The notes under the pieces: generated by a model
The model's input: only the letters and a program-made list of their open reading frames with translations
Told to the model about the DNA's origin: nothing
Databases searched by the model: none
Position numbers and translations under genes: made by a program
Source: Roseateles sp.
GTDB taxonomy: Bacteria; Pseudomonadota; Gammaproteobacteria; Burkholderiales; Burkholderiaceae_C
Assembly (NCBI GenBank): GCA_016790285.1
Contig: JAEUPJ010000091.1
Location: 99,985-163,984 of the forward strand
Direction of reading: 5' to 3'
Length of the DNA: 64,000 bases
In this document: in pieces, positions 63,995 to 64,000 of the stretch
Position numbering within the stretch: position 1 is the stretch's first letter
Layout: each line of letters starts with the position of its first letter

Positions 63995-64000
63995 TCGCCC

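Larger units (their letters stand above)
63602..64000. other. 399-base non-coding tract with inverted repeats
   Basis: No gene with family features is seen; a short minus-strand frame here has biased composition and no recognisable domain. The tract contains a perfect 30-bp palindrome (63709-63738) and a hairpin at 63967-63994. It also presumably holds the promoter of the DUF2126 gene. Confidence 0.6.

Overview
The window looks like a chromosomal segment of a high-GC betaproteobacterium of the order Burkholderiales, probably the Roseateles/Rubrivivax/Sphaerotilaceae side of the order. This is inferred from gene content: groESL behind a CIRCE element, the order engB / cytochrome c4 / resB / ccsB, gltIJKL, a PEP-CTERM protein, and the cyanophycin-like-era transglutaminase / ATP-grasp / alpha-E / DUF2126 cluster. 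Base composition is uniformly GC-rich except for short AT-rich control regions. No rRNA, tRNA, CRISPR array, insertion sequence or prophage was recognised.

Layout. 1-3316 (minus): pyrC, then a translationally coupled trio of NYN-domain protein, DUF3025 protein and a trypsin-like protease cut by the window edge. 3389-8100 (plus): a four-gene envelope module of a membrane-anchored protein, a lipoprotein fusing a solute-binding-like domain to a von Willebrand A domain, an XpaC-like protein and a TelA-family protein. 8110-10847: a LysR / SDR divergent pair and a DUF4394 lipoprotein. 10925-14175 (minus): the glutamate/aspartate ABC transporter gltIJKL, preceded by a HypT-like LysR gene. 15401-16051: a PEP-CTERM secreted protein.

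16135-31673 is a carbohydrate-use locus. It holds a LacI-type repressor with an MFS transporter, a GH105 unsaturated uronyl hydrolase, DUF2264 and DUF4861 proteins, uronate dehydrogenase, a large TonB-dependent receptor, a BNR_4 beta-propeller lipoprotein, a GH35 beta-galactosidase and an ExuT-like hexuronate transporter. Two near-identical 16-bp palindromes, one in the lacI/GH105 divergent region and one before the receptor gene, look like operators of the local LacI protein. The likely substrate is a uronic-acid-containing, galactose-containing glycan such as Rha-GlcA-decorated arabinogalactan; this is inference.

31762-54424 is mostly housekeeping and signalling: CIRCE-groES-groEL, a MipA/OmpV porin-like protein, a SPINDLY-type TPR O-GlcNAc transferase, a DUF1631 protein, engB, cytochrome c4, the ResB/CcsB System II cytochrome c assembly pair, two GGDEF enzymes, an Lrp regulator with a fused indolepyruvate:ferredoxin oxidoreductase, a DinB protein, an orphan ABC binding protein, and an Lrp / LysE pair that continues to 55099.

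55100-63601 (minus) is a transglutaminase / circularly permuted ATP-grasp-alpha-E / transglutaminase-DUF2126 cluster. An alpha/beta hydrolase and a RelE/ParE-RHH toxin-antitoxin pair with its own palindromic operator sit inside it. The window ends in a non-coding tract with large inverted repeats.
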